Positions 11,347-22,319 are shown, counted from the stretch's first letter. The stretch: 64,000 nt of DNA from Spirodela intermedia (GCA_902729315.2 LR746269.1:1498501-1562500), one strand, 5' to 3'. Notes: a model not told the origin generated them from the sequence alone. Made by a program: numbers and translations.

Positions 11347-14013
11347 TTCTCTCTTTCTTTCTGTTTGAGTGGGCGTTCTCTCTGGTTGCGGCCTCTATAA
11401 GGCACCACTGGCTCTCCCTTGCGTTGACAGCAGTGACGGAAACTATAAACGATAGGATAGATCGTATCTCTCTCTCTCTTTCTCTCTCTCTCTCGCTCTA
11501 GCTCTCCATCTCTCCGAGACTCGTGTTAGAATAAAATAAAAATTCCGAAGGCCTATCCTTTCAAGTCACATAGAGGCCCTTTTCAAGAAGATAAAAATAG
11601 GGCTTTACCTTTGGGGGAGGCCGGAAAAGCAAGAGTTTTCGGTTTGAGGGGGGAGCAGTGGTGGTGGGCAAAGGTGCATGATGACACATATGATAAGAGT
11701 GGAGTAAAAGCTGCACCCTAACGCCTTTCCCCATTTGAAACTATCATCACCCACCTACTAGCATGTACTCTTCCCTTGATACGATATTCAGTAATCTTCT
11801 CAAAACCAGAGAATCAGCGTTATGTCCGACGACTAACCACAACCGATGCTGTGTAAAGTCGTCTCCCGGCATCTATCTCTTGTTCTAGCCAGATCACTGA
11901 TTAAAACTCGTCAGATCAGAGAATACTGTATCTAGTTCCTTTTTATCTGATGCACTCCATCTATAGTGGAGCGGCTCGAGTAGCCTCAGCTGCTGACTGG
12001 GCGAGTGTTTCCCGATCCAGCCGGATCTATAGTGGTGATCAATGACGCTTGACCCGTCATCTCCAAAGGGTCGGGAGATTCACCATGTCTTGACTAAGAA
12101 CAGACTTCATGAGCTTGAGGAAAGAGGACCTCCCGATTGGCAACTAGTCGAGTAAACGTATAATTTAATGTCAAGTATAATCCAGCCCATGTGGTGCGAG
12201 GTTATTCTGATGCATGTACGCAAAAGCAATTACGTACATGTAGAACATCACATGACCTTGTTTAAGTAAAAGATCTAACTCAAATGTCTGGCCCTCGTGA
12301 AATGTAGGGACGAAATATGCGATAGATGTGATTATCTTCAATGGACTATGGCTTTCGTATCGTTCGGCATAAGAAAAAAATGGAATAATCAACAGCGTTG
12401 CAAAACCATGGATGGATCCCTCTTCAGAAAACTCCAGTGTGCATGTTCCCGTAGCCATCTCCGTGCCACAAGATCTTCACACAAACCCTTGAGAAAAAAG
12501 GAATATCTAATTACATTTGTGAGGCCCGAGACGTGAGATTAAGGTGCAAACTACCCGGTTTCTGATGCGATCAATAGAAAAACCTGCCGCCGGCTTTCCA
12601 CGTGGTTTCTAACATGGAGGGTGGAAGACCCCGAGGAAGGGAGCTAACAAGCGACGCTCGATGGGACAAAAGTCGCAGAATAATCGCCCAGAATAAAACT
12701 GTCTCGTGTTAAATTTGATTTCCAAATCTGAGGCTCTACGACCCAGATCTACTGCAGCTACGAGAACTACAGTTTGCCTATTATCTCCTTTTTTCCCTGG
12801 TCTTCTCTTGCGTCTCTTGGGTTTAGGTAGTTCTTTACCGTTTGAAGCGTTTCGAACAAAACCATTTGAAGCGTTGGTATCCGCGCGACTGCTGCTCTTC
12901 CGGGGGATGTTGTGTTTAACCCAAGCAATCACCGGATTCGGCATGATTTATAATGAAATATTTGTCTATCGACTCGTTGACATTTCCGAAAAAAGCAACA
13001 GTTTTCTCTTCGTCTGTAACTATTGTCTTCGCCATCCTTCCTTCCGAGGGAAAACAGACGAAGAGAGAAACCAGAGATAAATCAACGTATTGGGAACCTC
13101 TCACTCTCCTCGGTCTCGATAGCGTCTCTTTCTCCGTGGCACGGAGCTAGAATTGGGGTTCGTCTTCGATACACATCGGCTAAGGGTAAATAATACTTAG
13201 AGGCCCATTTACCCAGTGATTAATCTAGTGAGACGTTATCTATCTATATTCGTCAAGATTCCAACATTATAGTTCATCCATGTGTCTTCATGTAGGGAGA
13301 TTCACCGTCACTTCTCTTCTCGTCACATATGAACCCGCAGGCAAATAGTGAAAGTTGGGTGGGCTCCGTCTAGACCCCGCGGTAAAAATTTAAGAGAAGA
13401 GGTTCGGTAAGAACTGGTAATGGCGTCCTATCAGAGGAAGTCATAACTCTTGCATGACATCTAGTAAAAGCATTCCATGATATCTCCTCGTGAGCAACAA
13501 CCTCCCCCTTCCCTCTTGAGGTAACCAAGACTGGAGAACTGGTACTATGAGAGAATACCATGGAGAGCCTTCCCCTCTCCTTTTAGAGATAATCCAGCGG
13601 AGAAGGTGGGATCAGTAGAACGCTATCAGTGTTATGTTTGGCTGATTGGGAGTCGAGAGAAGGGGGGCTCTGTGTGGGTGAGGGTGAAGTAAACTATTGG
13701 ATGCATGAGAAGTCGACGGCATGTGGGCTGACTTCGTCCAGCTCGTTCGCATCAGAGATTTTAGTTAATTAACCCGGTTTCAGGATGCTGTCTCAGTCCA
13801 GCTTTCTGTCTAAATCCCTTTGTTTAGAGGCGAGGTTTTGGAGTTTAGCTAGTGGAAGTTTGGAGGCCAGGAATATTCTCACCTCTCCCAAGGGCTCTCG
13901 TCTCCCCCGCCGAGGCTCTCCCTCCTCCGACAGTAGATTCCTTCCTTTCCGGCGCCACAAATCTACTGTTCATCAAAGCAAAGCCACAGCCTGCGCCGAA
14001 CACCCACCTATCT

Positions 14014-14015
<2 letters not shown>
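11347..14015. other. Spacer upstream of the IDD gene, no recognised gene
   Basis: Mixed sequence holding the IDD promoter at its left end, with a (CT)n tract at about 11467-11494. Short open frames on the minus strand at 12609-12944 and 12916-13104 overlap in different frames, have no family motif and no convincing splice partners, so I do not call a gene. Nothing else is recognised. Confidence 0.45.

Positions 14016-14096
<81 letters not shown>
14016..14096. repeat. (CT)n microsatellite, about 40 units
   Basis: The longest dinucleotide run in the window, essentially pure CT for about 80 bp. It is preceded by C-rich sequence and followed by CTCGCTCGC. It lies between the IDD and glutaredoxin genes and is likely length-polymorphic. 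Confidence 0.95.
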
Positions 14097-14102
<6 letters not shown>

Positions 14103-14908
14103 GCTCGCTTGCATAAGATGCACACAGGGCTGACCGAGGCTAAATCAGTTGGAGCGTCTAATGCAATCAAACACAGACGAAGTAAAGTTCGAAAAGCTCT
14201 CATTTTTACGTTGACTTCCTCGGAATTCTCCCCCTTGGTGGCGTATAGAATACCATCGTTTGTGGGGTCGGGTTTACTTCACATCTTGGCTCTTGTGTTT
14301 GTATAGAGCCTCCTTGGCCGCATCCTGGTTGTCCTCTCCATGGGAAATCACAGCTCGGGCACCAACGCTGATCCCCTCCTCGCCGTCCGATGGCACTCGC
14401 CCTCCACCCATGTTTGACCAGAGAATACAAAATTGTTCCTAGACAAATCCGCTGCTCATCGGGATGATCTTCCCTAATCAGATTTGCTACTTGGTGCCAG
14501 GGTTTTAATAAAAACTTAATTTTTATTACTTCCCAGGAAAAACCAATTAGAATGCATTATAAAAAATCGATATATCATAGAAATTTAAACCAACCGTTCA
14601 TTCGATCTCAATGAAGTAAGTAGTGTGAGATGCTTCACGATTGGGCTGGCCCCTTTTTCATTTCTCCGGGCTGCCTTTCTCGGAAAAAATGGCGGAACTA
14701 GCCGTGTTCCTCGACTTCTCCGGCCCACTAACATACGGCGACACAATTGAGTATCGCCGGCGGCGTCGAAGGCACCGCCCGACGGCGAGCACAGCAACGT
14801 CGCTTTGGTCTCCCGGCGAGGAGGGAAGATGTCGGGCAAAATCTTCTATTAATATTTGCAGTTTACGGGCGACCTGGGGAAGAAGAAGGGAGAGAAGAGG
14901 TGGCGCCG
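14097..14908. other. Spacer downstream of the glutaredoxin gene
   Basis: No gene recognised. The right end should contain the 3' untranslated region of the minus-strand glutaredoxin gene. Overlapping short open frames on both strands at 14585-14937 follow from GC-rich sequence and lack family motifs. Confidence 0.45.
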
Positions 14909-15310
14909 TCACAGCCACAGGGCGCCGGCATCCTTGAGGATGGGGACGAGATCGCCGGAGATGTGGGCGGCCATGAGGCGGTCGATCCCGCCGACGTGCC
15001 TCCCCCCAATAAACACGGCGGGAAACTGCGGCGGCGGAGGGCGGCTCCCCCCTAGCGGCTCCGCCGCTGCCATTTCCTCCACGGCGGCGGCCTCCTCGCC
15101 GTCATCGTCCACCTCGCACACCGCCGGGTTGACTCCCAGCCCCAGCAGCAGCCGCTTCACCACGTGGCACATGCAGCAGCCCCGCCGCCCCAGGACGACC
15201 ACCGGGGTCTCCGACACCAGGTTCCGCATTCCTTTGACCCTGCTACCGGCGGCGGCGGCGCCGCCACCGCCGTTGGTGGCGATTCTTCTGTAGGGGATCG
15301 CCTCCTGCAT
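14909..15310 (-). CDS. CC-type glutaredoxin (ROXY family)
   Basis: Small thiol-redox protein of the land-plant-specific CC class, which binds TGA bZIP factors and modulates development and stress genes in nucleus and cytosol. A single exon of 133 residues starts at MQEAIPYRR, the typical CC-type N terminus. An in-frame ATG further upstream (15445) would add 45 residues without family resemblance. The active site is C-C-M-C within GCCMCHVVKRL. GVNPAVCEVD, FPAVFIGGRHVGGIDRLMA and the C-terminal ALWL motif, needed for TGA interaction in ROXY proteins, are all present. The acidic/proline linker around the middle (DDDGEE, PPPPQ) is longer than usual. GC content is very high, common for this family in monocots. 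Confidence 0.92.
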   Translation of the reverse strand: MQEAIPYRRIATNGGGGAAAAGSRVKGMRNLVSETPVVVLGRRGCCMCHVVKRLLLGLGVNPAVCEVDDDGEEAAAVEEMAAAEPLGGSRPPPPQFPAVFIGGRHVGGIDRLMAAHISGDLVPILKDAGALWL

Positions 15311-15550
15311 CGAGTCTGAATCGGACTGCTGGGGTTGGGGGAAGGATGACTCCTGAAATATACGGGGAGGCTCGTAGAAGTGGGAAACGCCTCGTTGACG
15401 CCACGCAGGAGCCACTCCGACGTCAACGGTGGCTGCGCAATACAACCGCCACCGTTCCGAGTCGTCCCCACTGTGAAAACGTCTCCAGACTCCAGGTGGC
15501 TGCGACTACGACCCATCACATCTTAAACCAGGATAAGAAGCTTCAAACCT

Positions 15551-15766
15551 GACACGTGTCGTACGGTACGGCTCAGATCACCCCGACGCCGTCAAACCGC
15601 CTCATGCGTCCTCCTCATACGGTGTCCACTGCTTATGTCGGTACAACGCCGCCACCTCCCTCTTCTTACGTCCTCGGCGTCGAGCGTGATTTCTACGTCT
15701 TGATGACGTGTCGCATATTTTGCTTAAGCTGCCATTGGCACGTGTGGCTTATTCGGAGACACGTCA
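15551..15766. promoter_or_regulatory. G-box and TGACG motif cluster upstream of the glutaredoxin gene
   Basis: About 240-460 bp upstream of the glutaredoxin start there is a perfect palindrome GACACGTGTC (15551-15560), a second CACGTG at 15739-15744, and a 9-bp inverted pair, TGACGTGTC at 15704-15712 and GACACGTCA at 15758-15766. CACGTG is the core for bZIP/bHLH and ABA-response factors; TGACG is the TGA-factor core. That TGA factors regulate this gene is inference from motif content. Confidence 0.4.
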
Positions 15767-16691
15767 TCCAAGCCTGGAAAGCAAGCAGAATTATGTAAAT
15801 TTGTTGTTGAAATATGTAATTTTTCGAACATATCAATTAAAATATTCAACATTATTAAAGGAAATGTAAGTTGGACGTTAATTGACCATAAATTATGAGG
15901 CTTGTGAGGAGTAAAAGCTATGGGCTTTTCGTCAATCGTTCTCCTGTTTTCCCCTTGACTTCGCCGCCGATAAAAAAGCCACCATCCACGTATTCAGCCC
16001 CCTCCCCCCCACCACGTAAGCGCTGACCATTCAATTACAGTGCGCCCAGCTGGTCTCGACCCACGGTCTTCGTTTGAAAATAGCTCAGATTTGACTTTTT
16101 CATCTTACCCAATGCATCCAACAAGATACGCGTTCAGGTGTTGACCTATGAACCAAGGATGACGTGGGGGATCCTGACCTTTTGCAGATGGGACGAGACT
16201 CCAGCGCATATTTCCGTGAGTGGCCGAGCAGCTCACTAATGGGTTACTAGGCCCAATAATGACGGCCTGTCCGTGGAAGTAATGGGCTCGGCTCCGCTTT
16301 AGTCGACCCTGTTGTTGGTCCTCCATCTCCATCTCGCTCTCTCTCCTCTTTCTCTCGCTTCTGTGGATTAGGGTGATTTGGCAGCAGTCGAGGCCCAGAC
16401 AATGGCGAGTCACCGCCGGTCCCGGCGGCGCCCCCACCGCCTACGGCCATGCCGGCGCGGCAGTCCCCCTCATTCTTCGCCGGCGGCCCACAGCCGAGGG
16501 GCGAGGCGTCACTGTGCCGGTGGTCCAGGGCGCTTCCCGCCGTGGCCGTCACCATCATGAACGGGAAGGGCCACCTCGCCCTCTTCCTCCGCGGCCTCCC
16601 CTCCCTCCGCAGAGAGACAGCACAGTGGACTGACAGCGGCCACTAGCTATAAAAGAAGACGGCAGCTCACATGGTGGCCTCGTGATCAAAC

Positions 16692-16737
<46 letters not shown>

Positions 16738-16941
16738 GCTCGGTCGTCTCTGATTCAACGCTGAGGAAGACCTTGGATTATTACAGGTACTAGTAAAAAT
16801 CTATTTGTACAAGCAGAGTAGTCCCTATGGAAATCACGGAGGCAAGCTATGGATCGCAGACTGTTTCGGGGGAAGGTGGTGGGGGATGAGGAAGAAGACG
16901 AGAGGGAGGGCCATAGTGAGGAGGACTAAGGGAGGGCCGGC
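15767..16941. other. Spacer with GC-rich island and promoter-like elements
   Basis: Contains a GC-rich stretch at 16390-16640 whose open frames on both strands lack recognisable motifs. A plus-strand TATAAAAG at 16648 and a (CT)n tract at 16699-16737 follow. No gene can be assigned. The last part should hold the 3' untranslated region of the minus-strand gene ending at 16942. Confidence 0.45.
16648..16737 (+). promoter_or_regulatory. TATA box plus CT-rich tract without an assigned gene
   Basis: TATAAAAG at 16648-16655 is followed after about 45 bp by a (CT)n run ending CTCTAGCTC, then by TTACAG|GTACTAGT near 16783, which resembles a splice donor. This is the usual order of a plant promoter and 5' leader, yet no plus-strand coding sequence follows; the next gene lies on the opposite strand. 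It may drive an antisense or noncoding RNA, or be chance. Confidence 0.25.
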
Positions 16942-19146
16942 TCAGAAGCCGATGCCAGCCGCGCCGATGGGCCGGTGGCGGTTCTTCCAGAAGCAGGCGT
17001 CCGGCTCCATCTTAGCCGACGACCTCATCGGCTCCGACTTGCAGCGGGTCAGCCCGAAAGGGCCGTACGACGGCGCCGCCACCTTTTTTTCCGTCGTATT
17101 CGTTCTCTCCGCCGGGGAGGAATGGGCGTCTACGGCAGGCGGCGCCGACGGTGGCGGTGGCGGGGAAGGTTGAGGAACGGGATCCGTTGTGGTCGACGTG
17201 AGGTTATTTGCACCACCGCCGCCGCTCGCCGCCGCCGCCATCGCCGCCTCGGGTTTGGGCTGCTTTTGGTGGTGACGAGGGCGGTGGCGGAGGAAGTCGG
17301 AGCTGCAGACCCACGTCTCCTTGGAAACCTCCATGGAGAGCTTTGGCTCGTACATCATCAGAAGCAGACAGTCCGGCAGTTCATTCCCTTTCTCTCCTCT
17401 CTCACCTGGTCCGCCACCCTCGCAATCGTCCGCCGCCACCGCCGCCACGGACGCCGTCGACTGGTCAAAGCTTCCGGCTCCAGTTCCCAAGTCCTTTCCT
17501 TCTCCCTCTTTCTTCTTCTTCTTCTTCTTCTTCATCTTCTTCACTACATGTTCCGCCTCCGCCGTGGTCTGGACCGGCGGCCGCCTCGTGACCTCCGACG
17601 AGAAGCTCCACCGCCTCCGACCCTCTTTCTCCCTGAAGGAGCTCATTCTCCTCACGTCCTTCTCCGTCGAGAAGCTATGCCGCCTCCCCTCCTTCTCGCC
17701 CCCGGAGAAGCTAACCCTACGACTTTCTCTCTCTAAACAGCCGCCGTTGCTGGATCTCCCGATTTTTGACCCCGCCGCATCTTGGGCCGGTCCTTCTTCC
17801 CATACCCGGCTTCTACCCGGCAAAGCGGCCTTTTCCATTGGAGCTTCTTCCTCAACCTTCGAAACTCCCTCCTCTTCCTCTTCCTTCGACTGATTGCTCA
17901 GCTCCGGACGGGCTTCCACAGAGTGTCGTTGCGGCTGCCCTTCTCCTCCTCCATTACCTGCTTCCAGCGGCGCGTCTGAGTGATCTTTAACCATGGTTTC
18001 AGCGACAATGGCGGTAGCGAGCGTTTCCTTCTCCACCGCCACCGCGCCTTCTGAATACTCATCCTCCACAACGGGCTTATCCCCATCTTCATCTTCCTCA
18101 TCTCCTCTGGCTTCTTCCATGTCCTCCACCTGCACTTTGGTCGGAGAACCCCAGAATCTGCTCGTCAGGGCGGCCATCTTCACCGGATCGGATCTGCATC
18201 TCATCAACAGCAGAGCATTCCTTGGGGGAACGCAGAGGCTCTCGCCCAGCTCCTCCTTATCCTCCGCCGCCGCCACCGTTACGACCGTGGCATTCTCTCT
18301 CTCCTTCTTCTCTCCATCCATCGTCAGTTCTCCTCTGTCTACTGCCCCCACCATCACCTCAACGGCCTTCAGCTCCACCATCTCCCCCCTCTTCACCTCC
18401 TCGCTCTCCTGCACCGCCATCAACCACCTGGCGAACGCCGCTCCGCAGGACCACACACCGCCGACCCTCTCGCTCTTCTCTCCGCCATGCCGCGGCCCCG
18501 CCGCCGCATCTTCCTCCAGCTTCTCGCCACCCCCGCCGCCGGGGGTGGCGGCAGAGCAGTCGGACCTCCTCCCTCCGCCGCAGGGCAGGAAGCAGTTGAA
18601 TTCGGACCCGAAGGATCTCACCGCCTCGCAGACGCTGCTCAATGGGAGGTGGACCCATTTCTGGTTTCTATTGGGAAGACAGGCTCTGCTCTCTCCCACA
18701 TCCGCCGCCTCTCCTCCCCGCCTGAGATACAAGGTCCCCTGCTTCGAGGAAGAAGACCTCGTGGCCTTGCTCTTCTTCTTCTTCTTCATCCTCGCCGTCT
18801 TCACCTTCACCTGCCCAATGCAGGTGACCTTGGGAGACGACGGCTCGGCGGCCTCAATGGGGAAGCTCTTCCTCCGGTTTCCCCCCGCCCCGGGGATCGT
18901 CGCCGGCGACTGGCCGCCCTTCAAGCTTCCGCTGTTCTTCAGCCGCCTGCTCAGAGACGCCGACAGCGACGGCGCAGCCGTCCCCCGGCCGGGGCTGGGG
19001 AGCGACTTCCCCGACGGCATCCGCATGGAGGACGACGACGACGGCCGCGATGTGAAGCAGATGAAGAACTCGCTGCCGCCGCCGCTCCCCACCCGATGCG
19101 ACTGCACCACTGCCGCCGCCGCCGCCGCTCTCTCTCCTCCTTCCAT
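16942..19146 (-). CDS. Conserved plant protein of unknown function with RCKSEP/RCRSDP motifs
   Basis: Single-exon frame of 734 residues. I recognise a plant family of unknown role by its N-terminal block: MRMPSGKSLPSPGR, then SASLSRRLKNSGSLKGGQSPA, SSPKVTCIGQVKVK, a lysine run, a KWVHLPLSSVCEAVRSFGSE segment and CGAAFARWLMAVQE. Later come repeated short motifs ending in serine-rich basic turns: LLLMRCRSDPVKMAAL, LLLMMYEPKLSMEVSKETWV and FGLTRCKSEPMRSSA near the C terminus. The middle is charged and glutamate-rich with arginine/serine phosphorylation-like sites (RRVSFS, RRHSFS, RRWSFS). No catalytic domain, signal peptide or membrane segment is seen. The start at 19146 begins MEGGERAAA and precedes the conserved block directly. 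Long open frames on the opposite strand are GC-driven shadows. Confidence 0.75.
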   Translation of the reverse strand: MEGGERAAAAAAVVQSHRVGSGGGSEFFICFTSRPSSSSSMRMPSGKSLPSPGRGTAAPSLSASLSRRLKNSGSLKGGQSPATIPGAGGNRRKSFPIEAAEPSSPKVTCIGQVKVKTARMKKKKKSKATRSSSSKQGTLYLRRGGEAADVGESRACLPNRNQKWVHLPLSSVCEAVRSFGSEFNCFLPCGGGRRSDCSAATPGGGGGEKLEEDAAAGPRHGGEKSERVGGVWSCGAAFARWLMAVQESEEVKRGEMVELKAVEVMVGAVDRGELTMDGEKKERENATVVTVAAAEDKEELGESLCVPPRNALLLMRCRSDPVKMAALTSRFWGSPTKVQVEDMEEARGDEEDEDGDKPVVEDEYSEGAVAVEKETLATAIVAETMVKDHSDAPLEAGNGGGEGQPQRHSVEARPELSNQSKEEEEEGVSKVEEEAPMEKAALPGRSRVWEEGPAQDAAGSKIGRSSNGGCLERESRRVSFSGGEKEGRRHSFSTEKDVRRMSSFREKEGRRRWSFSSEVTRRPPVQTTAEAEHVVKKMKKKKKKKKEGEGKDLGTGAGSFDQSTASVAAVAADDCEGGGPGERGEKGNELPDCLLLMMYEPKLSMEVSKETWVCSSDFLRHRPRHHQKQPKPEAAMAAAASGGGGANNLTSTTTDPVPQPSPPPPPSAPPAVDAHSSPAERTNTTEKKVAAPSYGPFGLTRCKSEPMRSSAKMEPDACFWKNRHRPIGAAGIGF

Positions 19147-20777
19147 TGTCTCCCCTCAACAGAAACCTATCACAGCATCAGAGAAACCCCATCAAAAGAA
19201 TATATTTCCGCCATTATTTTACCCCCCGAGCTCTTCTTTTCCCTCTCCTCTGCCCCCCTGCAGTCCCACCCAGTACACCGATCTTTTTCTGGGAGACGAT
19301 CCCTGCCTGGTGGCCCCCACTCAAAACCGACGGCTCCGATCTCCGATGCCGTCGAATCAACGGCTACGATCTTCCCCCGCCCATTCCGCCCGTTGAGAGT
19401 TACAGCTGTTACCCTGCATGGGAGCAAGGGAAAGTCGGATGTCCCCTTAATTACTCAGATGCCACTAGTTTAATGCAGGCACGTGACCAAGCCCCCCAAT
19501 ACCCAATGTCTGAAGTCCACACTCTGAAGAACCTAGAGAGAGAGAGAGAGATCCTCTGGTCTTTGAGGAGGAGAGAAGACGGGGGCGTCACGTGCTGCCG
19601 GCAGAAGGCGGGGCGGAAGACTCCAAAAATACGCTGGCTTTGGAGGTTGGACGTGAGAGATAGAGGGGGGGGGGGGGTAGTATTAAAAGGCTTCGCGGAC
19701 TAGGATGATTCCCTGTATTTTTTTATTAATACCCCTCTGACAGTGATTAACTATGTAATTATCAAAATGGTTTCTGAATCCTTGGGGGTTGACCAGGACC
19801 ACATTAATAAATTCGATAAAGTCCCCATATTATCTATAAATTTATGCACAACCGGGGAAGATACAAAATTATACTTTTTGTCCGAAGAGGACAGTAATAT
19901 ACTTGAAAATTTTTAATAACTTCGGGTTCTTTTAGAATAAAATTTAAGTTGCAGGGTCCGCCAGGGGAGAGAATCGGGACCATGCCACGTCCAGCGGACC
20001 CCCACTCTCGTCCAGCGTAGAACATGGGGCCTTGTCTGTCTGCTTCTTATCTTATCTTTACACGTGGCGTTGTCCGTAAGGAATTCCGATCGATGAAACA
20101 CACCAATCGAAGGGCGGAGAAATCGCCACGATGGAGCCACTTGTAGGAGTGCGTAAGATAGCACACGGTAAGTTCTAACCTGCGCCATTTCCGCCCAAAA
20201 TCGGCGGGAGGAATCTCCGCATCGTAGGAAAGACGGCGGGCTCGCCGACGTGGCTGTCGCTCTCCGCCAAGCTGGGGGTGATAACATCACCCAGAGGTCC
20301 CCCCGACAGACGAACTTTCGCGCCGCGAGAGCGACACTGCAACGGTCTTCCGATCCAATTATATGATATAATTCACACCAGCGTTTTAATCTCCACGCTC
20401 TCAGGTAGAAGACACGGCCACATTGGTGTCTTACTGGGCCATTCTCACGTAGGCACAATAAAGCCCACACCTTTAGATTCCGGGCTGGCCCGGTCGGACC
20501 TATTTTTATTCACGGATGATGAAAATAATGGGCCGAACCAACGTTCTATTTGAGCCTTCATAACCCGCGACGATGCATTCCCCTTAACTGACATTTGGGC
20601 CAAACATTTTTGGCCCAATAATGATGGGCATGGCCCATAGCAGTATGATAAAATGCCGCAAAAAAGCTGTAGAAAAGAGAACAATCTTATTTTTTTATAA
20701 TACATGGAAATGCAGATAAATGAGGAAAAAATCAACAGGAAGATCTTCGAAAATATTTCCCGAAAAGTAGCCAACAT
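19147..20777. other. Spacer between the PPR gene and the unknown-protein gene
   Basis: No coding gene recognised. It holds a G run (13 G) at about 19664-19676, TATTAAAAGG near 19681 and, between 20435 and 20637, several TGGGCC/GGCCCA words. A 185-codon minus-strand open frame (19913-20470) has no family motif and I do not call it. Confidence 0.45.
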
Positions 20778-22247
20778 CTATGCACTATCTGATGGGAAAG
20801 TTCTCATCTTCCCCCTGAACTGAACTGGGCCAGGATCTGTCGTCAACTCGTGCTGCAGCAGCTCCACAGCTTCCCTCATCTTGGTCCGATCCCAGAGCCC
20901 GCCCACGATGGCAGCCCAGATGATCCCATCGGGCACACAGCCCTCTGCCGCCATATCCTCCACAACTCCGGCGGCTCTGAAGAAATCCCCCTTCTTGCAG
21001 AGGCAGGCGACGAGCATTCTGTAAGTCTCTGGTTCGGTGGAGATCCCCTGAGCCATCATCCTCCGGTGGACCTGCGAGGCCCTGCGAGGGTCCTCCCCTG
21101 CGCAGAGCCCCCTTGCGACTGCATTGTGGATTCTCACTTGCAGAGCCCATGTCACCCTGTTCGGCACCACCCCACATAGCGCCATCTCGTCGAGGAAGTT
21201 CGCCGCCTCCTGGAACCTGCAACAGCCGCAGAGCCCCGTAATGAGCTTGCCGTAGAGCCCAGCATCTGGGCGCTTCCCGTGCAGCGTCATCCTGTCGAGT
21301 GTCGCCATGGCTTCCTGGAGCAGCCCTTCCCTGCAGAGTCCGTCGATTAAGGTGCTATATGTGAATGCGTTGGGTTGGAGTCGACTGCTGGTCATCTTTT
21401 CCAGCAAGGGAATAGCCTCTGCGGATCGGCCGCCCTTGCAAAGGCCGTCCATGAGCGAGCTGTAGGTGACCACGTTGGGGGCGACCCCTTTGCAGCTCAT
21501 GGCGGAGAAGATCTCCACAGCCTCGTCTAGTCGCCCGCAGCGGCAGAGCCCGTGAATGAGAGAGCTGTAGGTGACCACAGTGGGAGGGCAGCCCTTCTCC
21601 TCCATCTCCCTGAACATCCCCATGGCTTCCTCCATTCTTCCCAACTTGGACAGTCCGCTAATCAGGGTGCTGTAGGTGTAGGCATCCGGGGGACAACCTC
21701 TCTCGCCCATTTTCCCGAACACCTCCAGGGCGGCGCCCATGGTGGCTCCGCTCTTGCAGAAGGCCCTCACCAGCACGTTGTACGCGGCGGTGGAGCTGTG
21801 AGCTCCGTCTTCCTTCATGCGTCTGTAGAAGGCGTGCGCCATCTTCAGGTGGTTCGTCTCCACGAGGATGGAAAAGACGGTGACCCAGCAGCGATGGGAC
21901 GGCGAGCAGGAGAACTCCCGCTCCATTTTGCGGAAGACTCGGAGGGCATCGAGGGGACGGTGACTCCGGCCGTAGGCGGCGATGATGGGGAGGAAAGCTT
22001 CCTCCGAGGGGCTGCACCCCTCGTCCTTCATGCGGCAGAGGAGGGCCTCCGCCGGCGGCAGCTGGTTCGCGGCCGCGAGCCGGGAGATCATCAGGCCAAA
22101 TGTGTGGCGGTCATGGCGGAAGCCTGAAGGGTACTCGCCGGTGGCGGAGTCGAAGATGAGCTGCGCCTTCTTGGTGTCCCTCTCCGCCCGGATCATCTTC
22201 AGGACCTGCGACGGCGAGATTTGCTTCGTCCATTTCATCGCCGGCAT
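20778..22247 (-). CDS. Pentatricopeptide repeat protein, P class (At5g46100-like)
   Basis: Single exon of 489 residues built almost entirely of 35-residue PPR repeats, for example AYTYSTLISGLSKLGRMEEA, TVVTYSSLIHGLCRCGRLDEA, NVVTYSSLMDGLCKGGRSAEA and NAFTYSTLIDGLCREGLLQEA, about ten in all. There is no E, DYW or SMR tail, so it is a P-class protein, a family that binds organellar RNA to stabilise, process or activate it. The N terminus KWTKQISPSQVLKMIRAERD and the segment LYGKLITGLCGCCRFQEAANFLDEM closely resemble Arabidopsis At5g46100 as I remember it. Target RNA and organelle cannot be read from the sequence. The gene is divergent from TPT, with 1.1 kb between start codons. Confidence 0.9.
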   Translation of the reverse strand: MPAMKWTKQISPSQVLKMIRAERDTKKAQLIFDSATGEYPSGFRHDRHTFGLMISRLAAANQLPPAEALLCRMKDEGCSPSEEAFLPIIAAYGRSHRPLDALRVFRKMEREFSCSPSHRCWVTVFSILVETNHLKMAHAFYRRMKEDGAHSSTAAYNVLVRAFCKSGATMGAALEVFGKMGERGCPPDAYTYSTLISGLSKLGRMEEAMGMFREMEEKGCPPTVVTYSSLIHGLCRCGRLDEAVEIFSAMSCKGVAPNVVTYSSLMDGLCKGGRSAEAIPLLEKMTSSRLQPNAFTYSTLIDGLCREGLLQEAMATLDRMTLHGKRPDAGLYGKLITGLCGCCRFQEAANFLDEMALCGVVPNRVTWALQVRIHNAVARGLCAGEDPRRASQVHRRMMAQGISTEPETYRMLVACLCKKGDFFRAAGVVEDMAAEGCVPDGIIWAAIVGGLWDRTKMREAVELLQHELTTDPGPVQFRGKMRTFPSDSA

Positions 22248-22319
22248 CCTCTTCCCCCCGCTTCCTCTGACTGGAGGCGGGAGACTTTAGTCCAACATTG
22301 TTTGCTGGCCTATGATTAC

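Noticed and set aside
12609..13104. Two overlapping minus-strand frames, one with a KRRKRRPGKK stretch
   Set aside because: Different frames without a shared intron or known family; insufficient for a gene call.
15311..15445. 45-residue N-terminal extension of the glutaredoxin frame
   Set aside because: The family begins MQEA; the extension has no counterpart I know and probably lies in the 5' leader.
16145..16170. Resemblance of AACCAAGGATGACGTGG to the miR169 sequence
   Set aside because: Only the middle matches and no complementary arm is present nearby to form a hairpin.
17993..19396. 467-codon open frame on the plus strand and other long frames opposite the unknown-protein gene
   Set aside because: They mirror the GC-rich minus-strand gene, are low-complexity Ser/Pro/Arg-rich, and have no family motif, while the minus-strand frame does.
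19913..20470. 185-codon minus-strand frame downstream of the PPR gene
   Set aside because: Composition is unlike a coding sequence (Arg/Trp/Cys-rich) and no domain is seen.
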